Shown: positions 19,724 to 31,682, counted from the first letter of the stretch. The stretch is DNA of 64,000 nt from Eleusine coracana subsp. coracana (GCA_032690845.1 CM064428.1:21736001-21800000); one strand, 5' to 3'. A program made the numbers and translations. The notes: a model not told the origin generated them from the sequence alone.

Positions 19724-22062
19724 AGACTTCAACACCGGTCTTTACTACGTCCCCGCGAAGCAGGAACCAACGGTGCTTGATTTGGTTCCTCCTGCCGTGA
19801 GCTAAGCCTTGCCGAACCTCAGTCTCTACCGTCGCCCGTTGCTGAGCAGTTCCCGGTGAGCCACCGCCACCGCAAAATCCCTCCCTGTACTCCCCGTGCC
19901 GCGCCGACCCTACTGGATGCCTCGGCTGGCCGAGCCGCCCCGGAAGGTGGGCTCCGGCTGCCGCATCGCCGCAGCTGCAACGACTCTGCCGCTGCGTGCA
20001 GGGCTTGCGCGCACGTGAGCCCATGGGGCTGGGACCGGGGCCGAGATCTCGTGCGGATAGGCCACCATGTAGCAGGGTGTGGCTGCCGTTTGATTGGTCC
20101 GTTATATTTCCTGATTTGTTCGTACAAAAATAATTCCAGTAATTTAGATAATTCATAATTAGTGCTTCAGACTTCCTAAAATAGTGGAATCAATTTTGTT
20201 AGGTTCCAAATAATTTTTTCTACTACTTTGGGAAATAAAATTAAATATTTATTTTCCATGATTTTAAAGCATTTGATTAAGTATAAGAAATACCCTTTTA
20301 ATTGATAATTAATTTATTAATTCTTGAATTAATGTTTTACCTTAATAGGTTTATATGGGGTAATTAACTTTGATTAAGCATGTCAATCCCTTTTCATTAG
20401 TAGACTTAATCATTTTTAATTAGAATAAAATACTTCAGACAATAGCAGTTAAATCCTTGTTTACTATTTAATTGCACCATCTTTTCTAGCATTGTATTGC
20501 ATATTCATGCATCGCTAACGCTAACTTGCGACGTTTCGACACTCGTATAGGACCCGAGATCGTCGAGCAGCCTATCAAGAGTGAACCTGAGGTGGTGATC
20601 ATCAAGACTGACCTCACACCTACATCGTCATATCCGGACGAACTCCAAGGCAAGCCCCGGTGTATCCCACCTATATTTTTAAATTCTTTCTTTTATCACA
20701 GTCAGTCGAGTCATGACTGTGCATTAGATTCCAGAAATTGATTGACACCCACCAGCATCACTACCATATCCTATGATCTCTTTATACTATACAGGTACGG
20801 ATAGCACGATAGGCGCTATGCTTATATCGTAGGAATATCGGTAGCACTATATAGGATGATCTTAAAGCATGGAGGCTATAAGCTAATTGAGATCACTGAG
20901 AATTTAAATGAAAGTTGATGACAATGATGAGACCGGACATGACCATAGAGAAAAGGGTAAAGACTGGGTCTTGTAAGGCGGTAGCCCCGTCCATGTCGGA
21001 TTAGGACCATGTTGTGGCCTAGGGAGCAAGTATTGAACAGTACCGATCTACATACTGGTATATGGGACCTAGTAAGCTGATGTACCCTAACTACCTTAGT
21101 GGTAGGATGTAGCCAACTTTCTTTTTTTGGCTGTTAGTGAGATTAGTGAGATTGAAGTCTCACGGGAGGAAAATAGTGGCTGCCCGTGGATAACGTCTAG
21201 GACGGGTATCAAGTGGGGTCTCCATATTTCCAGGAAAGTTGGAAACGAATCGACCTCTGGTTCGAGTTAGCGGGAAAAGTTGTCATATACGACCAATGTG
21301 GTGTGTATGTGTCGTGTAGTCGGGTTTTACCTAGCTGGTGAAATTGATTTGAATCACTGCCGCTCGTAGCAATGAGTATCGCTTGATCGCTCATCACAAC
21401 GTAGATAATCGAGAGTAATGAGAAGAGAAGAGCTGGATCAACTAAATAGTTTTTGCTTGCAAAACTTGATTACAGTAGTTGCAGGATGCATATTTTATTA
21501 TTAATAAATGTAATTTTAAGCTAAAATTTGAAATAGGTATTTATTTAGTAGTGCTATTTTTGCAAGTCTGAGTCAACCCACCAGCCAAAGGCCTATGCAT
21601 TCTAGATGTCGGCCTTAGTGAGCCATGTTGACAGGTCAGTCTTACAGAGTATATTAGATACTTAGGGCTTTGTTCGTAATTTTTTTCTAGGTGGTGAGCC
21701 GTGTCCATTTGGTTGGATCGAGAACATGCCAGGAGAAGGACAACTTCTGGCAGGACCTTCCATCTAGTGGGAACACATCCCGTCTCCTGAAGAATAGAAG
21801 ATAGTTGTGCTTAGAGAGCATAGTTGAGATAGTAGAATAAAGCTCTTTGTTGTTGAACAACTTCCATTTTGAGTTTTTAAACTCTTTTGTTGTAATAAGT
21901 GGTTTTTCTTCTACAAAACTCTAGTTTGTTTTTAGAAACGTGGTTGTATTGTACCATGATGTAACATATTCTGGACTTATACGAATGTATGTGCTATTGT
22001 AACTTAGTTCATCGAGTGTTCTCCTATACTCGACCCTGGCTATCTCGGAGGGGATGTCACAC
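19724..22062 (+). repeat. Tekay-like LTR, right part, ending TGTCACA
   Basis: Continues the LTR interrupted by the MULE. It shares colinear blocks with the 28109-31682 LTR: CAAGGCAAGCCCCGGTG (20649 and 30271), the GGTAGCCCC block (20982 and 30606) and the GAGT(A)TCRCTTGATCGCT block (21372 and 30984). It ends GGATGTCACA near 22062, a typical end for this LTR type. No primer-binding site follows, so it is a 3' or solo LTR. Confidence 0.6.
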
Positions 22063-22082
22063 TCTTGTGTTGGGCTGACTCG

Positions 22083-22405
22083 TTTAAACACCAATATCGG
22101 ACAAAAATGATATTGTAGTGACTATTGTAATATCGGATAATGCTTACATCATAACCTGACGATATTATAGTTGGACATTGCAATATCGGACACGGCTGAC
22201 ATCACCACCTGACCGATATTGGTATCCAGCCCAGACAACAATATCGTTGTTTTCGCTGATGTCATCGGTGTCCGATATTGTTAGTGCATGCAATAGCATT
22301 TTTAGTTGTTGACATTAGCATATGTGTACTACAATAGCATTTCTCATGGTGTCGGCTATTACAATAAAGGACAAAATGATACTAACGGCTCCTATTGTAG
22401 TAGTG
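22083..22405. repeat. right subterminal repeats of the CACTA-type element
   Basis: At least eight CAATATCGG/CCGATATTG-like motifs in both orientations (for example near 22088, 22125, 22180, 22212, 22272), ending in CTATTGTAGTAGTG. They match the composition of the left arm at 13587-13791. Confidence 0.65.
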
Positions 22406-22519
22406 TTGTTTGATGCCGCCACCGCACAATTCACCTCTATCTTGATGGGCAATCAGATCATCTCAATATTGCTAGGTTCAAGAATACGCAAACTAAGCAT
22501 AGCTTGTTTGTTAGCCTGT

Positions 22520-23161
22520 ATGACATGGTTCACAACAGAGAGGTATGCACAATTGTATATAGATCGGATCATATGCTTACACGGAGTGCCCAAAAATGAT
22601 TGTATCCGACAGGGACCATCAGTTTGTTGGACGCTTTTGGGAAAAGCTACACGAGTCACTTGGCACAAAGTTAATCTGGGGTTCTGCATACCACTCCCAA
22701 ACAGGCGGTCGGACAGAAAGAGTTAACCAAATATTAGAGGACATGTTGAGGGCCTATGTATTGAATCATAGCAAAAAGTGGGACGAATGCTTACCATTGG
22801 TCGAGTATGCATACAACAATAGTTATCGAGAAAGTATCAAGATGGCACCGTTTGAAGCTCTCCATGGTTGCCGTTGTCGTACACCATTGAGTTGGTCAGA
22901 ATCAGGGGAAAGAGTAATATTCGGCCCAGAACTAGTGCAGCAAGCTAAGGAGAAAGTACTGGAAATCTAGTCGAATCTAAGAGCAGCTAAATCCAGACAG
23001 AAGAGTTATGCAGATAAAAGACGCCGCCCGTTGGAGTTTAAAATCAGTGATATGGTCTATCTCCGAGTGTCACCAAACAAAGGTGTACAGCGATTTGGGA
23101 TTCACAGGAATTTAGCACCCAGTTACATTGGCACATACCCAATTATTGCGCGGTGTGACCC
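22520..23161 (+). pseudogene. Tekay-type chromovirus integrase fragment, first part
   Basis: Ty3-type integrase core and C-terminal part without upstream pol. ERYAQLYIDRIICLHGVPK is followed by a one-base shift and then MIVSDRDHQFVGRFW (second catalytic Asp), RTERVNQILEDMLRAY (catalytic Glu; GGR where the family has GQ) and MAPFEALHGCRCRTPLSW. A stop is at 22968, after which the GPY-type region continues (YLRVSPNKGVQRFG). The reading is cut at 23161 by the minus-strand CRM-related element and resumes at 27740. The first catalytic Asp is missing, so the fragment is truncated at its left edge near the CACTA end. Confidence 0.85.
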
Positions 23162-23924
23162 CAATGTAGATATGGCCCGATCTTCCAAGAGGTAAGGGGA
23201 TAAACTCGAATTTGGGGAACTCAGCGTCGACGACTCGGCTTGAATCAGACACGATCCAACCCCGCAACCATTACACCAAGCACAACTTGATTGTTCCTGT
23301 AAGCAAAATCGAGAACACAAGCAAGAAAGGATAAACGCGCAATCTGAAATTGCAAATATGGATGAAGCAAATCACAAGAAAAGGTTCAAGTTCTGAACAC
23401 AAAAGGACTAATCACCACAATGGTGTAAAACAAGAACAGGGGCCCTGGATTACTGTAAAAGGGCTTGTCGCCACAGTTACAATAATTCGAAGAAGTTTCT
23501 CTCAAGAAAACTAAACTAAACAAAACCAAAAACTAAAAGACAGCGGCTACTGAGTTTATGTAGGAACCAGGGGCATCCTAGGGTTGGTAGCGTCCAGGGG
23601 GGGCACCCACAACATGGGCTTAAGGCCCGACACCACACATGGCCAAGTTCGGCCAAAATAGGTGGCACAACACCTTGTCATGGTCATACAGAATGACTCA
23701 CGACCCTTCTGGAGCTAGGACCAGAAACAAATTGACGGCATCGTCGTCCCCTTTCCAACACATCAAAGAACGCCTCGTTTGGACGTCGGATGTGGGAGAT
23801 ATCATCAAAACTGTGAAGGGGTGTCGGCTGAATCCGAGACGAACGCGGCGACCGAGTTGGTGACGACTTGTAACTTGGGGAAGGCCACGATATGCGTATA
23901 TCCAGCATGGTGATGTCCTGATCA
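23162..23924 (-). repeat. 3' LTR of the gag-protease element
   Basis: Starts on the minus strand at TGATCAGGACATC (23924). The outer tip at 23162 reads CAATGTAG where the other LTR has TGATGTAG. The protein reading frame continues about 80 codons into it. Confidence 0.8.
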
Positions 23925-25883
23925 TCCTCCCCTTCTTGAATTAGAGTCGCCCTCGACTCCATCTCATCATCAATGTCCTGCAAAAGGTTAGTACTAGCGG
24001 AATGCAAAGTACAAGATACATGATCATTGATAGAAGATATATCACGACAAAGCATAGTATAGCAAGGAGCATCATGATTATCACAAAGTTCAGCAATAGT
24101 AGATGTCATAGCAAGAAAAACACCTCCCTTTAACTGAATAGGCTTATGTTTAACATCAGAAAGTTGTTTGTTATCTTCTTTATTCTCAGTATATTCAGCA
24201 AGCAGTTTAAAATGATTTCTAATATCAGCAGGCAATAACGGACGCAAAGTAATATTCCTATCCTTATGCATGAAAGTATATGTATTAGTTCTACCATGGT
24301 GGGCAGCATCCGTATCATATTCCCATGGACGGCCTAATAAAAGTGAACATGCTTGCATAGGTACAACATGAAAATCAGCATAGTCATGATAAGAACCGAC
24401 TTAAAAGTGTATGCGTGCTGACCGAGTCATCTGTGCCATACCACTATTGTTGAACCATTTGATGTGGTAGGCCTGATGTAGTGCATGCGTGGTCAAGCCA
24501 AGTTTACTTACCAAATCAGAACTTACCAAGTTGTTACAGCTCCTAGTATCAATGATGGTGAGAACACGACGGTCCGTGACAATGAGGTACATGTAGAATA
24601 AATTGTTGCGTTGTTGTTCTTCCTCTTGTCCCACTTGAGTGGTCAACACACGCTGTACAATGAGGCTAGGAAAACCCGTGGTGGCAGTAATGGAATCAAT
24701 GGTTGTAGTCTCCTGCTCCTCCTTTATCGAATCTGCAACAAGGTTAGGCATACGAGCAAATTCATCTTCAACATCACTATAACTTTCATACCCATCAGTA
24801 GTAGCGATGAAAGCATAACGACTAGGGTAATCCTTCATGACATGTCCCATGCCCTTACAGCGGTGGCAAATAATGGTGGTGGAGGAGCCACTCCTAGCAC
24901 CGGAAGTAGCAACGTTCTTCTGGTGTTGGTGCTGCACACTAGATGATTGTGCTTCAGAAGCAGGCGCAAGTGGAAGAGTTGTTGTTGGTGGCTTAGCAAT
25001 ATGACTCTTCAAGTTCTCTACTCCAGTGCGCTGCTGGATAGATAGCTCAGTGCTAGACCTGCAAGAATATTGTGGAAGGCGTCCTTGTACTTCCGGTTCA
25101 GCCTTAAGAGTAATATGATACAATTGGCTGAACCTATTCCACTCTTTATAGTCAACAATATTCTGGATATCACGGTTCAAAGCACCAAAAAATCTAGCAC
25201 TAGTCACAACATCATCTTCATGTATATCACAACGTGCTAAACCAATAAGCAATTCCTGATAATATTCCTCTACTATTTTACTACCTTGTGTTAAAGATTG
25301 TAATTTCAAACGTAAATCACGTTGGTAATTAGGAGGAAACAAAACAAGATTTCATGCGTTATTTCAAAATAGGACAAGTGTTGGGTATAGAAGCATTATT
25401 ATTGCAAAGATCATTCCACCAAAATAGAGCAAAACTTGTAAACTCACTAGTAACAAGTCTAACTCTATGCTCAGCAAGAACTAAATGAGAATTAAATTTC
25501 TGTTCAACAGCAAGTTCCCAATCTAAGTATGCTTCAGGATCAGCATTACCAGCAAAAGGAGGAATGTTAAATTTTAGCTTAACAAAAGTATCAGTATTAC
25601 CACGATTGTTATTACCTCCCATACCGTGTTGATTACGGCGAAGGTGGTCAAAATTATCATCATCAGCAGCTCGTTGAGGTGGAGGTCGCTGTTCAACATC
25701 CTCAATTCGGTTGGCAACAGTTTTGATGTGGCCCATCAACTCAGCAAACTTTGTTTCCATGAATGTACGCTGGTCCGCAACAAGCTTCGTAAACTCAACC
25801 TTGGACACGCAATCATTGAAGTCTATAGGGGACTCCGACTCTCCAGGTGTCCCTTTCCCTTTCTCTGACATGGTTAGAAGCAA
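23684..25883 (-). pseudogene. gag-protease polyprotein with in-frame loss of pol
   Basis: Gag begins with MSEKGKGTPGESESP (about 25871) and carries YLDWELAVEQKFNSHL. A frame change lies at 25359-25342, then the gag core resumes (LSQG-type linker, QEL..LARCDIHEDD). The zinc knuckle CHRCKGMGHVMKDYPSR (about 24865-24815) has Tyr in place of the last Cys. The protease is TIIDTRSCNNLVSSD (DTR in place of DTG). One TAA at 24401, then MQACSLLLGRPWEYD continues in frame. Near 23970 the region just before RT is joined directly to the polyprotein C-terminus (SRATLIQEGEDDQDIT), skipping RT, RNase H and integrase, and the frame stays open to 23684 inside the LTR. The product would be a gag-like protein with a degenerate protease. 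Confidence 0.85.
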
Positions 25884-26998
25884 AAGACAAGACTAAACAA
25901 AAGGATTAGCCCTATCAACTAGCAGGTAGCAGAGGGTGTAGAAAGTGGAAAATAATATCAGAAGCAACATATCACAATCTTGCAAGTGTTCTTACCAAGG
26001 CCAATAGGTCGGCACAATCTATAGTCGAACTTGGGTGTAACAGTTGCAAGGAAGAAACCTGTGCTACAATATGTATAGCTTGAAAGGCTAATATGTATGT
26101 CAGTGGAACACAATTCAATAACAGATAGTAGCACTGAATAAATGTCCAAAGCAGTGTCCTAATTGCTAGAAAAAGAATCGTGTTCAAAAAGAGTTGTGAT
26201 AGAAAGAACAATCGCAAAGGCAGCAAGGATCTTCACAGACTTAGAAATTTTCAGGGCAGGCGGGGGGGGGGGGGGGGGGGGGGGGGTGCAAATCAAAATC
26301 TTGATTTTTATATGATTTTTCTACTATTTTTTTGTGATTGAGGAACACAAAGGAAGGAACCATAAGAAGTTTCAACTCAAACAGAGGGGAAACAAAGCGT
26401 AGGCAAAATCTCAAAGTTTCACCAAAAACGCTATTTTGATTTCACAATTTTTTCTATTTTCTCCTGGTTTTTTTGAATTTTTTGATGAGGGCACACAGGG
26501 CGAAGCTGAGTGTGGGTCACCTCAACTTTGAGTCAAGAATCTGCTGTAAAAATTTCATCCCAATCGGAGCAACGAGCGAAAAGTTATGCCTGTTTTACCG
26601 AAGGTTGGTCAAAATAGGGTTTGAGGGGTGAGGGGGAAACAGAAACGGAATCGGGTAGGGTTTTTTTTGTTGACAACGGATTGTGGGGGGTGGGTGGGTG
26701 ACACTATGGTTATTCCAATGGAAAACACTATGGTGATGGTGATTGAAATGGAAGGGGAAAACGGTGGTGTGTAGTGGAGATCAAAACACAAACCAAATCG
26801 AAACACAAATTCAAGCCAGCAACTGAACTCGACTAGAACACAAACTCAACACCACAGACTCTGAAATTAAATTATGCAAAGGCTAAACAATGTCTAGGAT
26901 AGTGGGGATAATTTTTTTGTTGGCTTTTTCATGGACAATAGGTGATGAACACAAACAAATCTAATGGGGAGAACACGATAATACCTCACGGGGAACCT
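25884..26998 (-). other. leader of the gag-protease element, with a 25-G run
   Basis: Untranslated leader between primer-binding site and gag. It contains an uninterrupted run of 25 G at 26262-26286 on the plus strand. No gene seen. Confidence 0.6.
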
Positions 26999-27013
26999 AG
27001 GAATCTGATACCA
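26999..27013 (-). other. primer-binding site, Met tRNA type (minus strand)
   Basis: On the minus strand TGGTATCAGATTCC begins two bases after the LTR end (CTACATCA). It matches the plant initiator-Met site. Confidence 0.8.
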
Positions 27014-27015
27014 CT

Positions 27016-27739
27016 TGATGTAGATATGGCCCAATCTTCCGAGAGGTAAGGGGATAAACTCGAATTTGAGGAACTTGGTGTTGATGACCTAGCTTGAATC
27101 AGACACGATCCAACCCCACAATCGTTACACCAAACACAACTTGATTGTTACTGCAAGTGAAATCGAGAATCCAAGCAAGAAAGGATAAACACGCAATCTG
27201 ATATTGAAAATATGGATGAAGCAAATCATAAGAAAAGGTTCAAGTTCTGAACAGGGGCCCTGGATTACTGTAAAAGGACTTATCGCCACAGTTACAATAA
27301 TTCGATCAAGTTTCTCTCAAGAATACTAAACTAAACAAAACCCAAAACTAAAAGATGGTGGCTACTAAGTTTATGTAGGAACCAGGGACGTCCTAGGGTT
27401 GGGGGCGTCCAGGCGAGGCGCCCAGAACATGGGCTTAAGGCCTGACACGATACATGGCCAAGTTGGCCCAAAATAGGTGGTGCAACACCTTGTCATTATC
27501 ACATAGCATGACTCACGACCCTTCTGGAGCTAGGTCTAGAAACAAAACAATGGCATTGTCGTCCCCTTTCCCACGCATCAAAGAACGCCTCATTTGGACG
27601 TCGGATGTGGGAGATATCATCAAAACCATGAAGGAGTGTCGGCTGAATCCGAGACGAACACGACAACCAAGTTGGTGACGACTTGTAACTTGGGGAAGGC
27701 CATGATATGCGCATATCCAACATGGTGATGTCCTCATCA
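27016..27739 (-). repeat. 5' LTR of the gag-protease element
   Basis: Minus strand: TGATGAGGACATCACC at 27739 to CCATATCTACATCA at 27016. Alignable to 23162-23924 with many substitutions and indels. Confidence 0.85.
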
Positions 27740-28091
27740 GGACCTGTAGCCTACAAGCTCTGATTACCGGTGCAACTCACTGGAGTGCATAACACGTTCC
27801 ACGTGTCCCAACTCAAGAAATGTTTGAAGACACCAGTAGACGTTCCACTGGAGAGCACCGAACAACTACAACCCGACCTCACCTATTCAGAGCGTCTGGT
27901 GAAAGTGCTAGATGAGAAGGAATGAGTTACTCACAAAAAAAATGCTCAAGTTCTACAAGGTTCAATGGAGCAACCACCGTGAATGAGGCTACCTGGGAGA
28001 CGGAGGAGTTTTTACACAGTCACTACCCCGAGTTCCTACACCACCACCTAGGTAAACCACTATGACACCACTTAATCTCGGGATGAGATTT
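27740..28091 (+). pseudogene. Tekay-type integrase C-terminus and chromodomain
   Basis: Continuation of the integrase cut at 23161. GPVAYKL and LTGVHNTFHVSQLKKCL are the conserved end of Ty3 integrase. PLESTEQLQPDLTYSERLV leads into a chromodomain-like segment, MLKFYKVQWSNHRE (27941-27982). It has the aromatic residues that bind methylated histone tails in this family and a following WE block in another frame (about 27988). Two stops and a frameshift break it. A C-terminal chromodomain marks the Tekay/Del group and would target integration to heterochromatin. Confidence 0.8.
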
Positions 28092-28108
28092 CTTTAAGGA
28101 GGGAGGGC
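28092..28108 (+). other. polypurine tract of Tekay-type element
   Basis: CTTTAAGGAGGGAGGGC lies immediately before the LTR start TGTGACACCC. Confidence 0.8.
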
Positions 28109-31100
28109 TGTGACACCCATGCTACCGAATTAGGGTTAGAATCACCAGGAAAATAAACTTGTGGCAAGGTTAAACTGAAATTGTCCAATTCAAACCAAAT
28201 TCTAGCAAATTTGAATAACATTTAAACTACAAGTCCCAGCTTTTCAACATATATCACCCCCACCAAAAATATATGTTGTTGGCCATGATCATGTATAATT
28301 TTGATGAATTTCTCAGATATTTATTCCATTAATAAATGCCCCAAATAAATGGTAATAGGGTCAAAAACCAGCCCTGTTCACAAAATTCCTATTTAAATTT
28401 TATGAAGAACTAATGATAGTTAGCATTTTTATAAAATCCAGCACATTATAAGGAGCTTGCCATATTTTTGGTTCATATTGATCTGCCACCAATTAAATCC
28501 AATGAATATAACAAGCACCAGCAGTTTATTGGAGTTTGGAAATAAATGAAAAAGGAATAAAAATCAAATCCCCGCGGACCCCACCTCTCAGCCTCCCCAA
28601 ACAAACACAACCGGCTGCCGCCGCCCCGCCCGACTCGGCACGCGCCGTGTGGCCGCCAGCGTACGGCCAATGGCCGAAGCCACAGATTGACGACCCTACC
28701 TCCCTCAGACATCCCTATTGTCCCCCTCCCCGGTCAGAACACTCAACTCTTCCCTCACCTCACTCTCTCTCTCTGCTCTCCTCCGCCAAAACCCACATGC
28801 CATTGCCGCTCGATGCTGGAGCTGTCGCGCCGATGCCTCGCCGCCTGAGCTGTCCCGCCGAGCACCCTCGGACCACCTACCCGACACCTTCAGTCTCCGC
28901 GCGGAGCCGCATTTCCTGCCCCGCACCGAGCCACCACCGATTGCCAGGTTTGTCCCCCCCCCCCCTCACCGACGACCACTCCCCCATCTTGCATTCTCAG
29001 CTCCGGTGAGTACTTTCCGATCCCTCGCACCCCTGAAACCTTGGACCCCTAGCGCATGCCCTCGACTTCACTCGACTTAACCACGTGTAGATCTGTCGCC
29101 GAGATTTCATCACCGACCACCGTCGTCCACCGGCGTGGTGTTTTCTCACCAAAATCCCGCTCCGGTGAGCATCTCCCTCCCTTCTCATGCGCCACGCACT
29201 AGCACCACTCCCTTGGCAGTGTCCGCACCAATGTGGGTGCTGCCGTCGCTCCGGCTGGCGGCCATGCCCGCGCCACCGCGCGCGGCCGAGGGCGCCGCCG
29301 CAGCACGCTCGGCTCGGCCGAGCTGGCCTCTCGGCTGCACCCCGCCTGGGCCAGATCTGGCCCAGGAGCCCTTTCCTATGTGGGCTTCGGTCTGTTGGGC
29401 TGCTGGAATGCGGCCCACGTGCAGTAAATGAATTTCCCTTGATTTATCAATTCCAGAAAGTAGTCCAACCTTGTAAAATGCATAATAAAATATTTAATGT
29501 GAATGTTGGGGCAAGGAAAATTTCTCTGAGCTCCAGTAGACATTTACTATTTAAGAATAATACTAAATTCCTTTGCATGTGAGTATTTTTACCAGCACTA
29601 AATTAATTAGCTAAAATAATAATAAAATCATAAAGAATTCTAGCAGGTCAGTAAATTCATGAAACTTGGTTAATAACCAAGTGTTGGGATATTGCACTTC
29701 CCTGTAAAAGCACAAGTTCTGATTCCTTGCATTTTAACCATAATTAGTTATTTAACCTTATGCACTATTTTAATTATATAAAATTTATGGCTCATTGCAT
29801 GTAAGTGAAACTTGGCCAATAAATCACCCCTGATATGTCCTATTTACAGTAAATCAGCCATAAGCAATTGGCTCCAAAACCGTGCTAAAATATTAACTTC
29901 ATTCCAAAACTCGATAATCCCGTAAAACTAGTAAAGGCTTGGTAGCATTTTTGATGGACAACACCCCGTACTTTCTATACCCAAATTACCACTCTTATTT
30001 GCGGGAGTCCATGGAGGAAATACATTAAATGCGCCCACTTTATGCCTTGACTATATATGTTATATTACTGAACTAATCAACACACCATGTTCACTTTTAC
30101 ATAAAATATTATTGTTATACATATTTGCTGAGGAAGTGCCATGAATCAAAACTTATTCTCATGCATCGTATCATCCGCATCATGTAGGTCACGAGCTGAA
30201 CCACGTAGAAGCGGGACCGAAACAAGAGCCAGAAGGACCCGGTGGTGATCTCGCTAACCAGGAACCCACTCAAGGCAAGCCCCGGTGCATCCCACCAAGT
30301 TTTTACTCTCTTCATTTTGTCACTAGATAGGGTGATATAGGTTTGTCTGTGCATTAAGTTTACAGTAGTTGTTTGGAAAAAACCTAGAATTGCAGTAGGT
30401 CCCCTTTTCCTAATAATAGCCTCAGGACGATAGTCGCTTTGCTTAATTTAGGACGACCATTCGACGAGTGGTATAGAGACCACTTGTAGATCAGGACATA
30501 TTATCACTCGGGAATGATGTCAGATGATAAAAGGTTGGAATGGGTTAACAAATGAAGACCGGACGAGCAACTAGGTGGAAAGGAAAGGATAGCTTGTCTT
30601 CAAGGAGGTAGCCCCATCCGAGTCACCTAAGGCTACGCCTTGTGTCCGGTCCTATGAGGTCAAGTTTGAACGTACTGTTTGCATGCTGGAGTTATGGGCC
30701 CAGTAAACTGACGTAGCTACAACTACTGCCTAGTCAGAAGATAGCCTTCTCCCTTCTTTGGTGGAACTGGGGCTGAGAGGAGGGAGGAATCCACCCACGG
30801 ATGGCGGCACGGGGACGTATCGCATTGGGGGACCCTTCTCGGTGGAGTCTGGACCCGGAAGACCTTACGGTACCGTAGCGAAAGGTTGCTTCATGCGGCT
30901 TCCATGAAGCACATATGGATTTTGCAAGAAGGTTTCTCCTACAGGATGTAAATGGATTCGAGTCGCTGCCCCTCATAGTAACGAGTACCACTTGATCGCT
31001 GCTCTAGAACAGTGTCAAAAGCCATTAATATGATGAATGAGTTCAATATTTTTGTATGGTTTTGTTATTAATTGTGTTGCGACCATGATTGTTGTAGTCA

Positions 31101-31682
31101 TAGTGCAAACTAAATTTACTATTTCGCATGTCAACTTAATTTGATGCTAAAACTTGAAAACTAAGGATCTACTCTTAGGCTGGTGTTTAGCAATATAAAC
31201 CCTATCCTTTGCCTGTGCATGTCTTGGAGTCGGCTGTAGATGGTCATTTTGTCGGGTTAGTCATGCTGAGTAAATTAGTTACTCAGGGCAACGTTCTATG
31301 TGGTTTTCAGATGGCCAGGGTGGAGACTGTCACTGCGGTGGGAGGTTCTATTGGGAAGGCCGGCATCCAGATTGCTGGAACATCGAGTGGGAGCGGTGCA
31401 CTAACGATGAGGAGGAGTAGACCATTGATTGCTGGTACGGTGATTTGGGCAGAACACCTATCATTTCCAGATGTTCTATGTGTATCGCCGTGAGAGGGCG
31501 TTGTATCTTATTTTCTATCGAACTTCTTTCATACTGTTGATCTATTTTGCTTCCACACTTTAAAAACTCTGGTTTGTAAATTTAAATTTGGATTTATATA
31601 AAACTCTGTACTCTATCTATGTTCTTGTTGCAACTATATTATTCTGTCATGTGTTGTACTATTGGGCGTCATAACGTGTGTC
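28109..31682 (+). repeat. Tekay-type 3' LTR, truncated by the Athila-type element
   Basis: Begins TGTGACACCC right after a polypurine tract. It is at least 3.57 kb, with a GC-rich central part (28570-29420) and the shared GGCAAGCCCCGGTGCATCCC block near 30272. Its right end is cut by the Athila-type insertion at 31683, and I could not identify the remaining part beyond 42434 with certainty. ORFs inside it (for example 28536-29009) look like low-complexity Pro/Ser/Arg translation, not genes. Confidence 0.7.

Larger units (their letters stand above)
13587..22405. mobile_element. CACTA-type element boundary pair enclosing nested elements
   Basis: CACTACTACAATAG at 13587 is mirrored by CTATTGTAGTAGTG ending at 22405. 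Flanking triplets are GTG and TTG, an imperfect 3-bp target duplication. Both ends carry many CAATATCGG/CCGATATTG motifs within about 200-330 bp, like CACTA subterminal repeats. No CACTA transposase is recognisable. The interior is occupied by a Tekay-like LTR and a MULE, so the original element was small or has lost its genes. Alternatively, 13587-13791 alone, ending TTATTGTAGTG, may be a separate CACTA-like MITE. Confidence 0.6.
23162..27739 (-). mobile_element. non-autonomous CRM-related element (gag-protease only)
   Basis: Two direct LTRs (27016-27739 is the 5' LTR, 23162-23924 the 3' LTR on the minus strand) flank a gag-protease reading frame. On the minus strand the LTRs start TGATGAGGACATC and TGATCAGGACATC, the same start as the CRM copies. 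A Met-type primer-binding site follows the 5' LTR. RT, RNase H and integrase are absent. Flanks TGACC and GGACC suggest a 5-bp target duplication with one mismatch, inside the Tekay-type integrase. LTRs are diverged with indels, so the insertion is not recent. Confidence 0.85.

Noticed and set aside
19635..20158. 173-residue minus ORF and its overlapping partners
   Set aside because: Spans the MULE tip and the LTR, so it crosses an element boundary and cannot be one gene.
22322..22726. 134-residue ORF across the CACTA end and integrase
   Set aside because: It crosses the CACTA-type boundary. Only the integrase frames after about 22520 have motif support.
28536..29009. 157-residue Pro/Ser-rich ORF in the Tekay-type LTR
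   Set aside because: Overlaps other long frames on both strands in GC-rich LTR sequence and has no domain. Long frames are expected from base composition here.
29135..29582. Overlapping Ala/Arg-rich ORFs
   Set aside because: Same GC-rich LTR region; frames on both strands are shadows of composition.
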